A DNA stretch of 64,000 bases, taken from NCBI RefSeq assembly GCF_900107995.1, contig NZ_FNUM01000011.1, forward strand, positions 1 to 64,000. The letters are read 5' to 3'. Numbering within the stretch: position 1 is the first letter of the stretch; each line of letters opens with the position of its first letter. The notes beneath the pieces are model-generated. The model saw only the letters and a program-made list of their open reading frames with translations. It was not told the origin of the DNA and ran no database searches. Positions 35,008 through 43,465 of the stretch are shown one piece after another. This DNA comes from Alcanivorax sp. DSM 26293 (GTDB lineage: Bacteria > Pseudomonadota > Gammaproteobacteria > Pseudomonadales > Alcanivoracaceae). Position numbers and translations under genes: made by a program.

Positions 35008-35911
35008 AACGGGCACCTTCGGGAATGGTATTGATGTGATAAGCCTCGGGGTGTTGCCTGGCATCGCGGTAGGCCCGACGGGCCAGCGGAATCAGCCGCA
35101 GGCTTTTGGGCGTCAGGGCATGCAGCACCCGGTAAACGCCACACCAGGCACGGAACAGTCGCTGGTCCGTCTTGCTCCAGGGGATCTGGAATTTTTCCCG
35201 GAACGGATGCGGCAAGGTGGCGCGCAGATTGAAGCGCATGAAACGCCCCATCACCGCCAGAATCAGGCGCCAGACGCCATCGGGGATACGACTGCCCGGC
35301 GGCTTGGGAATGTCCAGATAATGGTCCGGGCGCATCAGGTCCTGCACTACCTCGCCCCACTCCAGGCGGTCGCGGATGATGCCGTGGAAATAATCCCAGT
35401 AATCGCTTTCCGTGGCGGGCAGATCCTGGTCGCGAATGCCCATCATCTTGCCCAGCTGCCGCCACTCCACAAACATGGCGTGGCGTTGTTCGGTGGTGGG
35501 CGACTTGCCCAGCATCTCGTGCATGCGGATGGTGGCGTCGTAACCGGTGATATGCACCCAGCTGTAGGCTTCCGGGTCCAGGGCGAAGTACTTGTTGCCG
35601 TGCTTGTCCACGCCCTTGATGGAACGATGCAGGTCGCGCAGCTTGATGCCCATTTCGATGGCTTTCTGCGGACGGGCATAGACGATGGGCCAGAGCAGTT
35701 CCGTGGAGCGTTTGGCGCGCCCCCAGGGATCCGTCTTGTAGACCGAATGCTCACCCACCCCGGCATCAATGATCGGGTGGGCCACCTGCAGCACGAAGGC
35801 CTGGGGCAGCATCAGGTGGAAACGCCAGGAACCGAAATCCTGCCAGGTATAGGAATCCGGACCCAGGGGTTGGGGGATTTCCCGCTGTGTTTGCGTGGCC
35901 GTCTGTGTCAT
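34994..35911 (-). CDS. MpaB-type (DUF2236) oxygenase
   Basis: A 305-residue DUF2236 protein of the MpaB/rubber-oxygenase (Lcp-like) family, which are heme-dependent oxygenases acting on hydrophobic chains. The motif LQVAHPIIDAGVGEHSVYKT and the WGRAKRS block match the same places in the fusion lipoprotein at 31550-33193. No signal peptide is seen, so it is probably cytoplasmic or membrane-associated. The start at 35911 has an AGGA site; 35932 is possible. It is coupled to the acyl-CoA ligase (14-base overlap), and a TetR regulator gene lies just upstream. The substrate is unknown. Confidence 0.85.
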   Translation of the reverse strand: MTQTATQTQREIPQPLGPDSYTWQDFGSWRFHLMLPQAFVLQVAHPIIDAGVGEHSVYKTDPWGRAKRSTELLWPIVYARPQKAIEMGIKLRDLHRSIKGVDKHGNKYFALDPEAYSWVHITGYDATIRMHEMLGKSPTTEQRHAMFVEWRQLGKMMGIRDQDLPATESDYWDYFHGIIRDRLEWGEVVQDLMRPDHYLDIPKPPGSRIPDGVWRLILAVMGRFMRFNLRATLPHPFREKFQIPWSKTDQRLFRAWCGVYRVLHALTPKSLRLIPLARRAYRDARQHPEAYHINTIPEGARYDIG

Positions 35912-36044
35912 GGCAAATCCTGTCGGTGGCATCCTTTATTGAGTCAAGTAGAAAAATACGTCTCAATCGGTCACACGAACAAGCGCATCACACAGATTTC
36001 GGATTTCTGTTTAGATCATTTTGGTCAGGCGGGGAAAGAAAATG

Positions 36045-36671
36045 TCAGGGGGTGAGCAGCGGCCGCAGGTAGTCATTGGCCCACTGGCGCACCCCGGCTT
36101 CGTTGGCGGGATTCATCAGGCCGTCCGGGGACAGCACCATGGACTGGGTGAGCCGCAGCATCAGCTCGGCCAGGGCCTCGGAGGACTGCTTGCGAATGGC
36201 CCCCTTCTTCTGCTCCTGGTCCAGTATGCCGGCCATATAGACGCGGAAGAATCCCATCATTTGCCACAGGCGCTGGGTGAGAATGGGCAGGATCGTTTCC
36301 GGTTCGGAGGTAAGCAGCCGCTGCAGCAGCGGGTGGCGATGGGCGCGTGTGGTCGCCAACACAAAGGATTCCAGCACCCGCTCCACACCGTTATCGATCT
36401 GCGCCAGGTCTGCTTCGATCCGGGCCAGCTCCCGCTGACACTCACGCAGGATCACCACCTGGATCAACTGGTCCTTGTCGGCAAAGCGGCGATAGGCCGT
36501 GGCCCGGCCGATACCGGCCTTGCTCGCCACGTCTTCCATGGTGGTACGGCGCAGGCCGAACTCAACGAATAACGCCAGCCCCGCATCCAGCACCTTCTCG
36601 TAGGTCTTGTCCCCTTCCGGCACTTGCAGGTTTTGCAGCAAGGTTTTCGATGCGGCGGCTTTGCGTGACAT
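36045..36671 (-). CDS. TetR/AcrR-family regulator
   Basis: A 208-residue regulator with an N-terminal helix-turn-helix (about 22-70; TTMEDVASKAGIGRATAYRRFADKD) and a variable ligand-binding C-terminal part. TetR proteins release DNA when they bind a small molecule. It stands between the acyl-CoA dehydrogenase pair and the DUF2236-ligase operon, all on the - strand, so it likely controls one or both; the inducer could be an acyl-CoA. No clear palindromic operator was found in the short gaps around it. Confidence 0.9.
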   Translation of the reverse strand: MSRKAAASKTLLQNLQVPEGDKTYEKVLDAGLALFVEFGLRRTTMEDVASKAGIGRATAYRRFADKDQLIQVVILRECQRELARIEADLAQIDNGVERVLESFVLATTRAHRHPLLQRLLTSEPETILPILTQRLWQMMGFFRVYMAGILDQEQKKGAIRKQSSEALAELMLRLTQSMVLSPDGLMNPANEAGVRQWANDYLRPLLTP

Positions 36672-36771
36672 TCAGACTCCCGGTGGCTCCGTGGTGATGT
36701 CCATGGCTTATACCGTAAGGCCACCGTGGTGAGCAAATGGGTTTCCGGTTCCTGCCACCGCAACCGGCCCG

Positions 36772-37896
36772 TTAGGCCGAGCGGGCGATGGCCATCAGAT
36801 GCACATCCGCATTGCCGAACAGGCCATCCACGCCGGTCACCCGCTTCACATAGTGGCCCACGCCCAGTTCGTCGGTCATGCCCATGCCGCCGTGGATCTG
36901 GATGGCTTCCTGGGCGATATTGCGCCCGGCCCGGCCCAGTTGCGCTTTCATGGCATGCACCGCCATGGCCGCATCGTCATGGCCTTCCACGGTTTTCAGG
37001 GTGGCGGCCAGCAGCAACGACCGGGTCTGCTCCATGGCGATGAACATGTCCGCCATGCGGAACTGCAGCACCTGGAACTTGCCAATGGGCATGCCGAACT
37101 GCTTGCGGGTCTTGCTGTATTCCACGGTTTCATTGAGCAGCACGGACAGGCTGCCCACGGACTCCGCCGACAGGGCCAGCAGGCCCTCATGGAGCACCTG
37201 CCGGGCGATGGCATAGCCGCCATGCAATGCACCGATGCGGGCCGCCTCGGCCACCTTTACCTGGTTGAAGCGGATCTCCGCACCCTGGCGACCGTCCACA
37301 GTACGGTGGGGCACCCGCTCCACCCCCGGTGCATTGACATCCACCAGAAACAGGCTGAGGCCATCCTGATCACCGGGCTTGCCAGCGGTACGCGCCAGCA
37401 CCACCAGCAGGTCCGCCTGGTCACCGTTCATCACACAGCTCTTGGTGCCATTCAGTATCGCCTCATTGCCTTTCAGGTCGGCGACCATGGCGGTGTTTTC
37501 CAGCGTAAACACCCGCTCGTACTCTTCCGCGGCAAAGGCCACCTGTAGCTTGCCTTCCAGCAAGGCAGGAATTGTCTCCGCCTGCTGGGCCGCGCTGGCC
37601 TGGCGCAGAAAACCGCCGCCCAGCACCACGGTGGCAATATAGGGGGCCATGATCAGACCCTCCCCCAGAGCTTCCAGCAGCACCATGGTTTCCAGCGGCC
37701 CCATGCCCAGGCCGCCGTGCTCTTCCTCGAACGGCACCGCCAGCCAACCCAGGTCGGCAAATTGCTGCCAGGTGGCCGCATCCAGTGGCATCAGTTTCTT
37801 GTTCCGGCGATGGGTTTCCACATCACTGTTGTCACGCACAAACCGCTTGGCGCTGTCCGCCAGCATTTGCTGTTCTTCACTCAACTGAAAATTCAT
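36772..37896 (-). CDS. Acyl-CoA dehydrogenase, subunit-type 2
   Basis: A flavoprotein of 374 residues of the acyl-CoA dehydrogenase family, with the N-terminal helical domain, a SCVMNGDQADLLVVLA beta-domain stretch and the C-terminal EAIQIHGGMGMTDE motif. The family's usual C-terminal catalytic Glu (in YEGT) is not seen; the place reads LFGNADVH. The start at 37896 (MNFQLSEEQQ) has the family N-terminus. It follows a second dehydrogenase gene on the same strand. Such pairs can form mixed tetramers, as in the mycobacterial FadE28-FadE29 enzymes for sterol side chains; whether that holds here is inference. Confidence 0.88.
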   Translation of the reverse strand: MNFQLSEEQQMLADSAKRFVRDNSDVETHRRNKKLMPLDAATWQQFADLGWLAVPFEEEHGGLGMGPLETMVLLEALGEGLIMAPYIATVVLGGGFLRQASAAQQAETIPALLEGKLQVAFAAEEYERVFTLENTAMVADLKGNEAILNGTKSCVMNGDQADLLVVLARTAGKPGDQDGLSLFLVDVNAPGVERVPHRTVDGRQGAEIRFNQVKVAEAARIGALHGGYAIARQVLHEGLLALSAESVGSLSVLLNETVEYSKTRKQFGMPIGKFQVLQFRMADMFIAMEQTRSLLLAATLKTVEGHDDAAMAVHAMKAQLGRAGRNIAQEAIQIHGGMGMTDELGVGHYVKRVTGVDGLFGNADVHLMAIARSA

Positions 37897-37938
37897 CGTT
37901 GTTCTCCATTCCCGGGCGGGGTCATCCCCCCCCTTACC

Positions 37939-37966
37939 GTTGGAGCCTTGCTCGCAAGGCTCCAAC
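37939..37966. repeat. Short palindrome between the two acyl-CoA dehydrogenase genes
   Basis: GTTGGAGCCTTGC-TC-GCAAGGCTCCAAC is a perfect hairpin, of the same family as 30926-30999 and 39300-39372 but without the inner spacer. It lies in the 78-base gap between the genes. Confidence 0.9.
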
Positions 37967-37974
37967 AATATTGT

Positions 37975-39177
37975 TTACAACCCCAATACCGCCTTGGCGA
38001 TAATCCCGCGCTGCACCTCATTGGATCCGCCATAAATGGAACAGGCCCGCGAGTTCAGATAATGGGGCATGGCAGTGAGTGCATACTCCGGCCCGATCAC
38101 CGGCTGTTCCTCGCCGGGCACCAGGGCCTGCGGTTGCCAGATCACACTCTGGCTACCCAGGGTTTCAATGCGCAGCTCGGTGACTTTCTGCAGCAACTCG
38201 GTGCCGAGAATCTTGGTCATGGAGGACAGGGCCCCGGGATCCTTGCCGGCAGACAGGGCGGACTTGATGCGCATCTCGGTGAATTCCAGCGCCAGCACAT
38301 CCGCCTCCAGGGCGGCAAACTTGTGCTTCCATACCGGGTCTTTATTGAGCGGGCCAAAAGCGGTTTGTTGCTTCTCGGCCATCAGGCGGATCTTTTCCAG
38401 CATCACGTTCAGGCCCGGCGCATATTCCTGGCCACCACGCTCGAAGGTGAGCAGGTACTTGGCCACGGTCCAGCCGTCATTTTCCGCGCCCACCCGGTTC
38501 TTCTGCGGTACCCGCACATTGTCGAAGAACACCTGGCACTGCTCCGGCACTTCATCCAGGCCAACAATGGGCTCGATGGTGATGCCCGGCAGGTCCATGT
38601 CCAGCAGCAGGAAAGTAATGCCCTGCTGGGGCTTGCCGTCGCGGTTGGTGCGTACCAGCGCGAACATCTTGTTGGCGTAGTGGGCGTAGGTGGTCCAGAT
38701 CTTGGTACCGTTGAGGATATAGTCGTCGCCATCCTTGTCGGCAAAGGTCTTCAGGGAGGCCAGATCGGAGCCGGAGCCCGGTTCGGAATAGCCCTGGCAC
38801 CAGAAGTGTTCGCCGTTGAGAATCTTCGGCAGGTATTCCTGCTGCTGCTCCTCGGTGCCGCAACCGATCAGGCAGGGGCCACACATGTGCAGGCCCATGG
38901 GCACCAATGGCGGGGTCTCGGCTCGGACCAGCTCCTCCGCGAAGATGGCCCGCTGACTCACACTCCAGCCGGTGCCGCCGAATTCCTTCGGCCAGTGCGG
39001 CGCCGCCCAGCCCTTGTCGTTGAGAATGCGCTGCCAGGCCATGGCTTCCTTCACCGGCGCAAACACCGAGGTCACCAGCCTGCCCGCTTCCCGGATTTCC
39101 GGGGTCAGGCTCTCCTCCAGAAAGGTGCGCACCTCATCCCGAAACGCCTTCTCCTGCTCCGGCACCCGCAGATCCAT
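37975..39177 (-). CDS. Acyl-CoA dehydrogenase, subunit-type 1
   Basis: A 400-residue acyl-CoA dehydrogenase with the FAD-binding WCQGYSEPGSGSDLASL motif, NGTKIWTTYAH, and a C-terminal ACSIYGGSNEVQRGIIAKAV. In simple homotetrameric enzymes that last motif carries the catalytic Glu (YEGT); here it reads YGGS, so the base may lie elsewhere. It is the first gene of a pair; the second (36772-37896) follows after 78 bases with a palindrome between. Together with the acyl-CoA ligase and DUF2236 oxygenases nearby it suggests breakdown of a branched or cyclic acyl chain. The substrate is not known. Confidence 0.9.
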   Translation of the reverse strand: MDLRVPEQEKAFRDEVRTFLEESLTPEIREAGRLVTSVFAPVKEAMAWQRILNDKGWAAPHWPKEFGGTGWSVSQRAIFAEELVRAETPPLVPMGLHMCGPCLIGCGTEEQQQEYLPKILNGEHFWCQGYSEPGSGSDLASLKTFADKDGDDYILNGTKIWTTYAHYANKMFALVRTNRDGKPQQGITFLLLDMDLPGITIEPIVGLDEVPEQCQVFFDNVRVPQKNRVGAENDGWTVAKYLLTFERGGQEYAPGLNVMLEKIRLMAEKQQTAFGPLNKDPVWKHKFAALEADVLALEFTEMRIKSALSAGKDPGALSSMTKILGTELLQKVTELRIETLGSQSVIWQPQALVPGEEQPVIGPEYALTAMPHYLNSRACSIYGGSNEVQRGIIAKAVLGL

Positions 39178-39299
39178 ACCCTACTCCGCTGTTATCAGAT
39201 TCAGTGGACCCAGTGTACGGGAGACAAAATGAGACACTCATGACGATTCGTATCACGCCTCTGGCGAAAAGCGTCAAAGCGTCCAACCTTCCACCAACC

Positions 39300-39372
39300 C
39301 GTTGGAGCCTTGCTCGCAAGGCGAAGCTTGATGCGGAGCACGGACTTTCGCCTTGCGAGCAAGGCTCCAACG
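39300..39372. repeat. Inverted repeat upstream of ylqF (GTTGGAGCCTTGCTCGCAAGG family)
   Basis: CGTTGGAGCCTTGCTCGCAA... at the left is matched by the complement ending GGCTCCAACG at 39372, with a short centre (CTTGATGCGGAGCACGGAC). It separates the divergent acyl-CoA dehydrogenase and ylqF genes. Confidence 0.92.
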
Positions 39373-39426
39373 AGTCAACTCAGCTATAATGCGCCGATAC
39401 TTCATGCAGACAGGCAACACCCGCTT

Positions 39427-40374
39427 ATGAGCATCAACTGGTTCCCCGGCCACATGAACAAGGCCACCCGCGAAATCCGCGACATCCTGCCCAAGGTGGA
39501 CCTGATCATCGAAATCGTCGACGCCCGCCTGCCCTACAGCAGCTCCAACCCGGTGATCGAGAATTTCCGTGCCGACAAGCCCTGCCTGAAACTGCTCAGC
39601 AAAAGCGACCTGGCCGACCCAGACATCACTCAGCAGTGGCTCGACCACCTGCAAAAAGACCCCACCGTCCGCGCCCTGGCCATCACCACCCACAAACCGG
39701 AATCCATCCGCAAGCTGGCGGACCTCTGCCAGCAGATGGTCCACAAAAAGCGGGACCGGGCCACTACCATCACCGCCCTGATCACCGGCATCCCCAACGT
39801 GGGCAAATCCACCTTCATCAACACCCTGGCCGGCCGCCAGGTCGCCCGGGCCGGCAACGAACCGGCGGTGACCCAGCGCCAGCAACGCATCGAACTGGGC
39901 GGCGGCCTGATCCTCATCGACTCCCCCGGCATCCTCTGGCCGAAAATCGAAAACCGTAACAGCGGCTACCGCCTGGCCCTCTCCGGCGCCATCAAAGCCA
40001 CCGCCATGCAGGAAGACGACGTGGCCCTGTTCGCCGCCGAATACTTCATGCAGGCCTACCCGGAACAAATGAAAGAGCGCTTCAAACGCGATGACCTGCC
40101 CGAAGAAGGCGTGCCCTTCCTGGAAACCATCGGCAAACAACGGGGCTGCCTGGGCAGCGGCGGCCACGTGGACTTCGACCGCGCCGCCACCCTGCTGATC
40201 AGCGAATACCGCGGCGGCAGACTGGGCCAGCTCACCCTGGAAACCCCGGCCATGGCGGAGCAGGAGCATGTAAAGGTGGCGGAGATACGCCGGCTGAAAG
40301 AGGAGGAGAAGGAGGCGAAGAAGAGGGCCAGGAAGGCGGCGTATAAGGCGAAGGGGCAGAAGGGAAATCAGTAA
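39427..40374 (+). CDS. ylqF: Ribosome biogenesis GTPase YlqF (RbgA-like)
   Basis: Circularly permuted GTPase of 315 residues that helps late assembly of the large ribosomal subunit. The start is the ATG at 39427 (MSINWFPGHM). Motifs come in permuted order: G4 LLSKSD first (about 56-61), then G1 GIPNVGKST (about 121-129), then G3 DSPG. The C-terminus is rich in Lys, Glu and Ala (EEEKEAKKRARKAAYKAKG), which may bind RNA. It is the last core gene before the AT-richer accessory patch. Confidence 0.93.
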   Translation: MSINWFPGHMNKATREIRDILPKVDLIIEIVDARLPYSSSNPVIENFRADKPCLKLLSKSDLADPDITQQWLDHLQKDPTVRALAITTHKPESIRKLADLCQQMVHKKRDRATTITALITGIPNVGKSTFINTLAGRQVARAGNEPAVTQRQQRIELGGGLILIDSPGILWPKIENRNSGYRLALSGAIKATAMQEDDVALFAAEYFMQAYPEQMKERFKRDDLPEEGVPFLETIGKQRGCLGSGGHVDFDRAATLLISEYRGGRLGQLTLETPAMAEQEHVKVAEIRRLKEEEKEAKKRARKAAYKAKGQKGNQ

Positions 40375-40377
40375 GAG

Positions 40378-40559
40378 AGTGTCACCAATAAACTTGTCGT
40401 AGATAACTTCTAGCCCCGAGCAATCACACACCAGCGCAACAGAAGTAATTGCCCGCTCGGCATCAGACAATGCTTCGTCGTCTTCGATGTTCAGCCGGTT
40501 TTCAGGGCATCACTCTCGGGGTAACAATATCCATTCTGGACAGCCCCGTATTTATCTAT
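40378..40559 (-). pseudogene. Remnant of a Fic toxin gene, frameshifted and truncated
   Basis: Directly after the yhfG stop, the - strand reads DKYGAVQNGYCYPESDALK, then after a frame change NRLNIEDDEALSDAERAITS. This matches the start of Fic proteins (DKYG...DPYCYPGSDVLKNRLNI). The frame lacks a start codon and ends against the 3' end of ylqF, before any catalytic HPFREGN motif. It is therefore a dead 5' fragment of a Fic AMP-transferase. The last residues (about 40378-40430) no longer resemble the family. Confidence 0.75.
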
Positions 40560-40560
40560 T

Positions 40561-40746
40561 TCAGGCTTTCGCTTTAACCGGACGGCTGTGGGCAAGGACT
40601 GCTGCTTTGCGCGACGTAAATCTCACATCACCGTCCTTCACGGTGAAGCCTTCCAGGCGCAAGCTGGCCGCGTAGTTGGCCCGACGGACCCTGGCAAAAT
40701 AAGCTTTTTTTGATTCCAACGAGGGAACAGGCATAAGCACCTTCAA
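40561..40746 (-). CDS. YhfG-family antitoxin (FicA-like)
   Basis: A 61-residue protein with the YhfG/FicA-type core KKAYFARVRRANYAASLRLE (about 13-32). YhfG proteins are small antitoxins that block a Fic AMP-transferase encoded just downstream. Here the downstream fic gene is a remnant (40378-40559), so the antitoxin is an orphan if it is still expressed. The frame is open and undamaged. The 124 bases upstream are AT-rich. The family call is based on the core motif and on the remnant next to it. Confidence 0.7.
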   Translation of the reverse strand: MKVLMPVPSLESKKAYFARVRRANYAASLRLEGFTVKDGDVRFTSRKAAVLAHSRPVKAKA

Positions 40747-40870
40747 CCAATTAAGATACTGAAATTATCGCAAAAACAGACCGCCAGACTAAATTTTAGT
40801 CAAATGAAAGCTGACTTCTAGATTAATCACTAACTTTTATAAATAACGCTCGCTTCTTATCACTCTATTA

Positions 40871-43054
40871 TCAAATAACGCAAACGAACTCCCCAACAAC
40901 TCTGTAACTCAAGACCTCATCATCATTTAATATAATTGGATTAAAGCTTTCATCGTCAGAGTTGGGGCTTAATTCAATCCGTGAGTGTCTCCAACCTTCC
41001 TCATCTTCTACCTTGAAGCTTTCATATACCTTGATGGTGTACCTTGATCCAGTCTCTGCATCAACGCCATCAACACACTCAACCAATACCGTCTTTCCAT
41101 TGCGCGATCCGCCCTGGTCTTGCTGGAACAAGCAGACGGCTCCATTCGGAATAACACGGTTCATGGATTCCCCCATGACTCGGCAGGCAAACATCCCCTC
41201 TTTCAGGATCACTCCATCCGGCACAGGCACCAAACTTTCATGCTGGACATTCTGCAGATCACTGAATTCACCAGCAGCAGCCTGGAGGTCAACTAATGGG
41301 ACAGCATTCTCATAGAGGACAAGCGATTCGACATTATTATCCTGAGCAACAATCTTCCGGGGATAAGTGGGAATATATTGCTTTAAATATTCCTGGAGAC
41401 CGGGATCACATGCATAAACAAATGTACCTCTTATCCCTCTAAGCATCACAGTTCTATAGATATTGATAATATACTGCTTCAGTTCTTCTGGATCCTTAAT
41501 GCCTTGACTACCAGTACGATCAAAATAATTGGTTTTATCAATAACAATTGATTCACTCACCTTGTCATACCGAATCTCTTGACCAAAGATTATGCCTGCG
41601 TAGTTCAGGTCATATCCTTGTGTGGTATGAATACAACCGACCTCCTTGTATGAATCTTTTTTGTTAATCCAATCAGTATTGGTGCTATTCCAACGAAGGC
41701 TTACACCATCAATTTCAATATCAAATGCTTCATTATCTTTCTTTGAAGTCCATGGCCATGAATAACCGGCGACGATCCTGGAAAGCCCTGTCTCAATCTC
41801 CTTCCCCTTTATCACATCGACCATGTCACCTAAAGATTCAAAGAATTCGAACTCATAATTTTTATCGGAAAAGCGCTCCCCATGATCAAGGCGACAGTTA
41901 AGCAAGGCATCAATAAACTCAACATAAGGCTGACCAGCTTTGACTCTAAACTGGGAAAGCAGCTTGTGGGTTACCGACCCCTTAGCAGTTTTGAGGCGAT
42001 CAAAGACAGAAGAATCAGCGTCTGACGGCTTGATGGATTGCCCCTTATCGTAGAAAAAAACCGCTTTATCAGACTGTTGACAAACCCAGTCCACCTCACT
42101 GCAGGCATACTTATCCATACCCAGTGCCTCACAGCTTTTATCAAAAGTGCCAAAATAGGCACCCAGATTCTTTCTTTTCCTCAAGCGATGCGATTCATCG
42201 ACCAAGACGATATCGTAATGTTGTTTGGCAAGTTCAGCAGGACTAATCACCATCTTGGGACTCAAACCAGAGACATGCTTGAAAGCCTTCTTCAAGGTCG
42301 TCCTGAAGGATGTCATCGGAACAACAAGAGCCATACTAGGGTCAGGATTATTATTCTTGAAGTCATCGATAAGAGACTGAATCTCAGCCTCATCATCAGC
42401 AAAGTCACGAAGATCAATCTGTCTGTCGCCTTTGCTCAGTAATTTAAACAGGAATATTGCCAGAACAGACTTTCCTGTTCCCGCTCCGCCCTCAATAACA
42501 ACATTCCTGACTTCAGGGTTAAGTAACTCATACAGGATGGTAAGCAAACCCTGGCGCTGATCAAAGGAGAGAGATTTATAAGGTGAATACTTGAACACAT
42601 CAGAGTTATCGATATGGTTCAACGTTTTCGACGCCACGCCACAAGAGATCAGTGCATCCCAGACGTCCCGGAAAACCTTTTCGTAAAGATCATCTCTCTG
42701 ATAATAGTTATGGTCGGACAACCCCAGATTACCATTGAGAAGTGAGTATTTCCCATCAGCAGCCATGTACTTGATCAGCAACGACTCAACATCCAATGTC
42801 GCTGATTTATTGAAGTATTCACTAGTTATTAAATGGACAGCCGTAAGCAGTTTCTTCTCATCATGTTTTAGGTGCGTACCCATTCTGGATAGCGCATCCG
42901 TTGTCTCTCCAATGTAGGCATGCAGCTTCTTCTCATCACTAAGAACATAAACCAGAGGCCACCCACCTACAGCAAACGCATTGCTACGCAGATCATTCAA
43001 AGATTTTCCGCTGAAAGGGTAGCGTTTTATGTCTACGAGGGAGTCACTACTCAT
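40871..43054 (-). CDS. GIY-YIG / DUF2075 helicase / S24 peptidase fusion, probable defence protein
   Basis: A 727-residue multi-domain protein. N-terminus (about 30-105): a GIY-YIG-like nuclease domain with LVYVL (34-38), YIGET (47-51) and Arg57. Middle (about 155-600): a DUF2075 (Schlafen group 3-like) superfamily 1 helicase with Walker A GGAGTGKS (189-196), Walker B DESH (286-289), SQFRV, HTTQGYDLNYAGI and GIRGTFVYACD. C-terminus (about 605-727): a LexA/UmuD-type S24 peptidase domain with catalytic Ser630 (GESM) and Lys675 (YTIKVY). It is coupled by ATGA to a MazG-like gene upstream. The sequence is visibly AT-richer than its neighbours. I cannot name an established defence system with this set. 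Confidence 0.85.
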   Translation of the reverse strand: MSSDSLVDIKRYPFSGKSLNDLRSNAFAVGGWPLVYVLSDEKKLHAYIGETTDALSRMGTHLKHDEKKLLTAVHLITSEYFNKSATLDVESLLIKYMAADGKYSLLNGNLGLSDHNYYQRDDLYEKVFRDVWDALISCGVASKTLNHIDNSDVFKYSPYKSLSFDQRQGLLTILYELLNPEVRNVVIEGGAGTGKSVLAIFLFKLLSKGDRQIDLRDFADDEAEIQSLIDDFKNNNPDPSMALVVPMTSFRTTLKKAFKHVSGLSPKMVISPAELAKQHYDIVLVDESHRLRKRKNLGAYFGTFDKSCEALGMDKYACSEVDWVCQQSDKAVFFYDKGQSIKPSDADSSVFDRLKTAKGSVTHKLLSQFRVKAGQPYVEFIDALLNCRLDHGERFSDKNYEFEFFESLGDMVDVIKGKEIETGLSRIVAGYSWPWTSKKDNEAFDIEIDGVSLRWNSTNTDWINKKDSYKEVGCIHTTQGYDLNYAGIIFGQEIRYDKVSESIVIDKTNYFDRTGSQGIKDPEELKQYIINIYRTVMLRGIRGTFVYACDPGLQEYLKQYIPTYPRKIVAQDNNVESLVLYENAVPLVDLQAAAGEFSDLQNVQHESLVPVPDGVILKEGMFACRVMGESMNRVIPNGAVCLFQQDQGGSRNGKTVLVECVDGVDAETGSRYTIKVYESFKVEDEEGWRHSRIELSPNSDDESFNPIILNDDEVLSYRVVGEFVCVI

Positions 43055-43371
43055 AGGTCTGTATACTTCTTGGCTGTACCCTTCGCCTTGTTAACAGGGT
43101 ATTTCAACTCATTCTTCCTGATTTTTTCCAACACGATCTCGCTGATGTCCAGGTCATAGCTATCTGCCAGCAGAAAGGCATAGGCCAACACATCTGCCAG
43201 CTCTTCTTTTACTTTCCCAACATCAGCATCTTCGGATGATTTCCATAGAAAAACTTCCAGTAACTCTGAAGCCTCAATACTGAGAGCCAAAGAAAGATCT
43301 TTTGGATTATGAAATTGCTTCCAATCCCTTTCATCACGAAATTGGCGCAGCTTCAAAATTACGTCTTTCAT
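43051..43371 (-). CDS. MazG-like nucleotide pyrophosphohydrolase
   Basis: A 106-residue all-helical MazG/dCTPase-type protein that hydrolyses nucleoside triphosphates to monophosphates. The metal-binding residues are Glu33, Glu36, Glu57 and Asp60 (EASELLE ... EELADVLAY). Its stop overlaps the ATG of the fusion helicase (ATGA), so the two are made together. An AAGGAG-type site precedes the start. The pair resembles defence islands in which nucleotide-degrading enzymes accompany a nucleic-acid sensor, but the joint role is inference. Confidence 0.88.
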   Translation of the reverse strand: MKDVILKLRQFRDERDWKQFHNPKDLSLALSIEASELLEVFLWKSSEDADVGKVKEELADVLAYAFLLADSYDLDISEIVLEKIRKNELKYPVNKAKGTAKKYTDL

Positions 43372-43465
43372 ATTTAGTCCTCAATCTCCTTCGACTGGCC
43401 AAGCAAGTATGCAATCTGTCTTTACCAATCACTTTATGGGAAGCAATTCACAATAATGAACCAAG

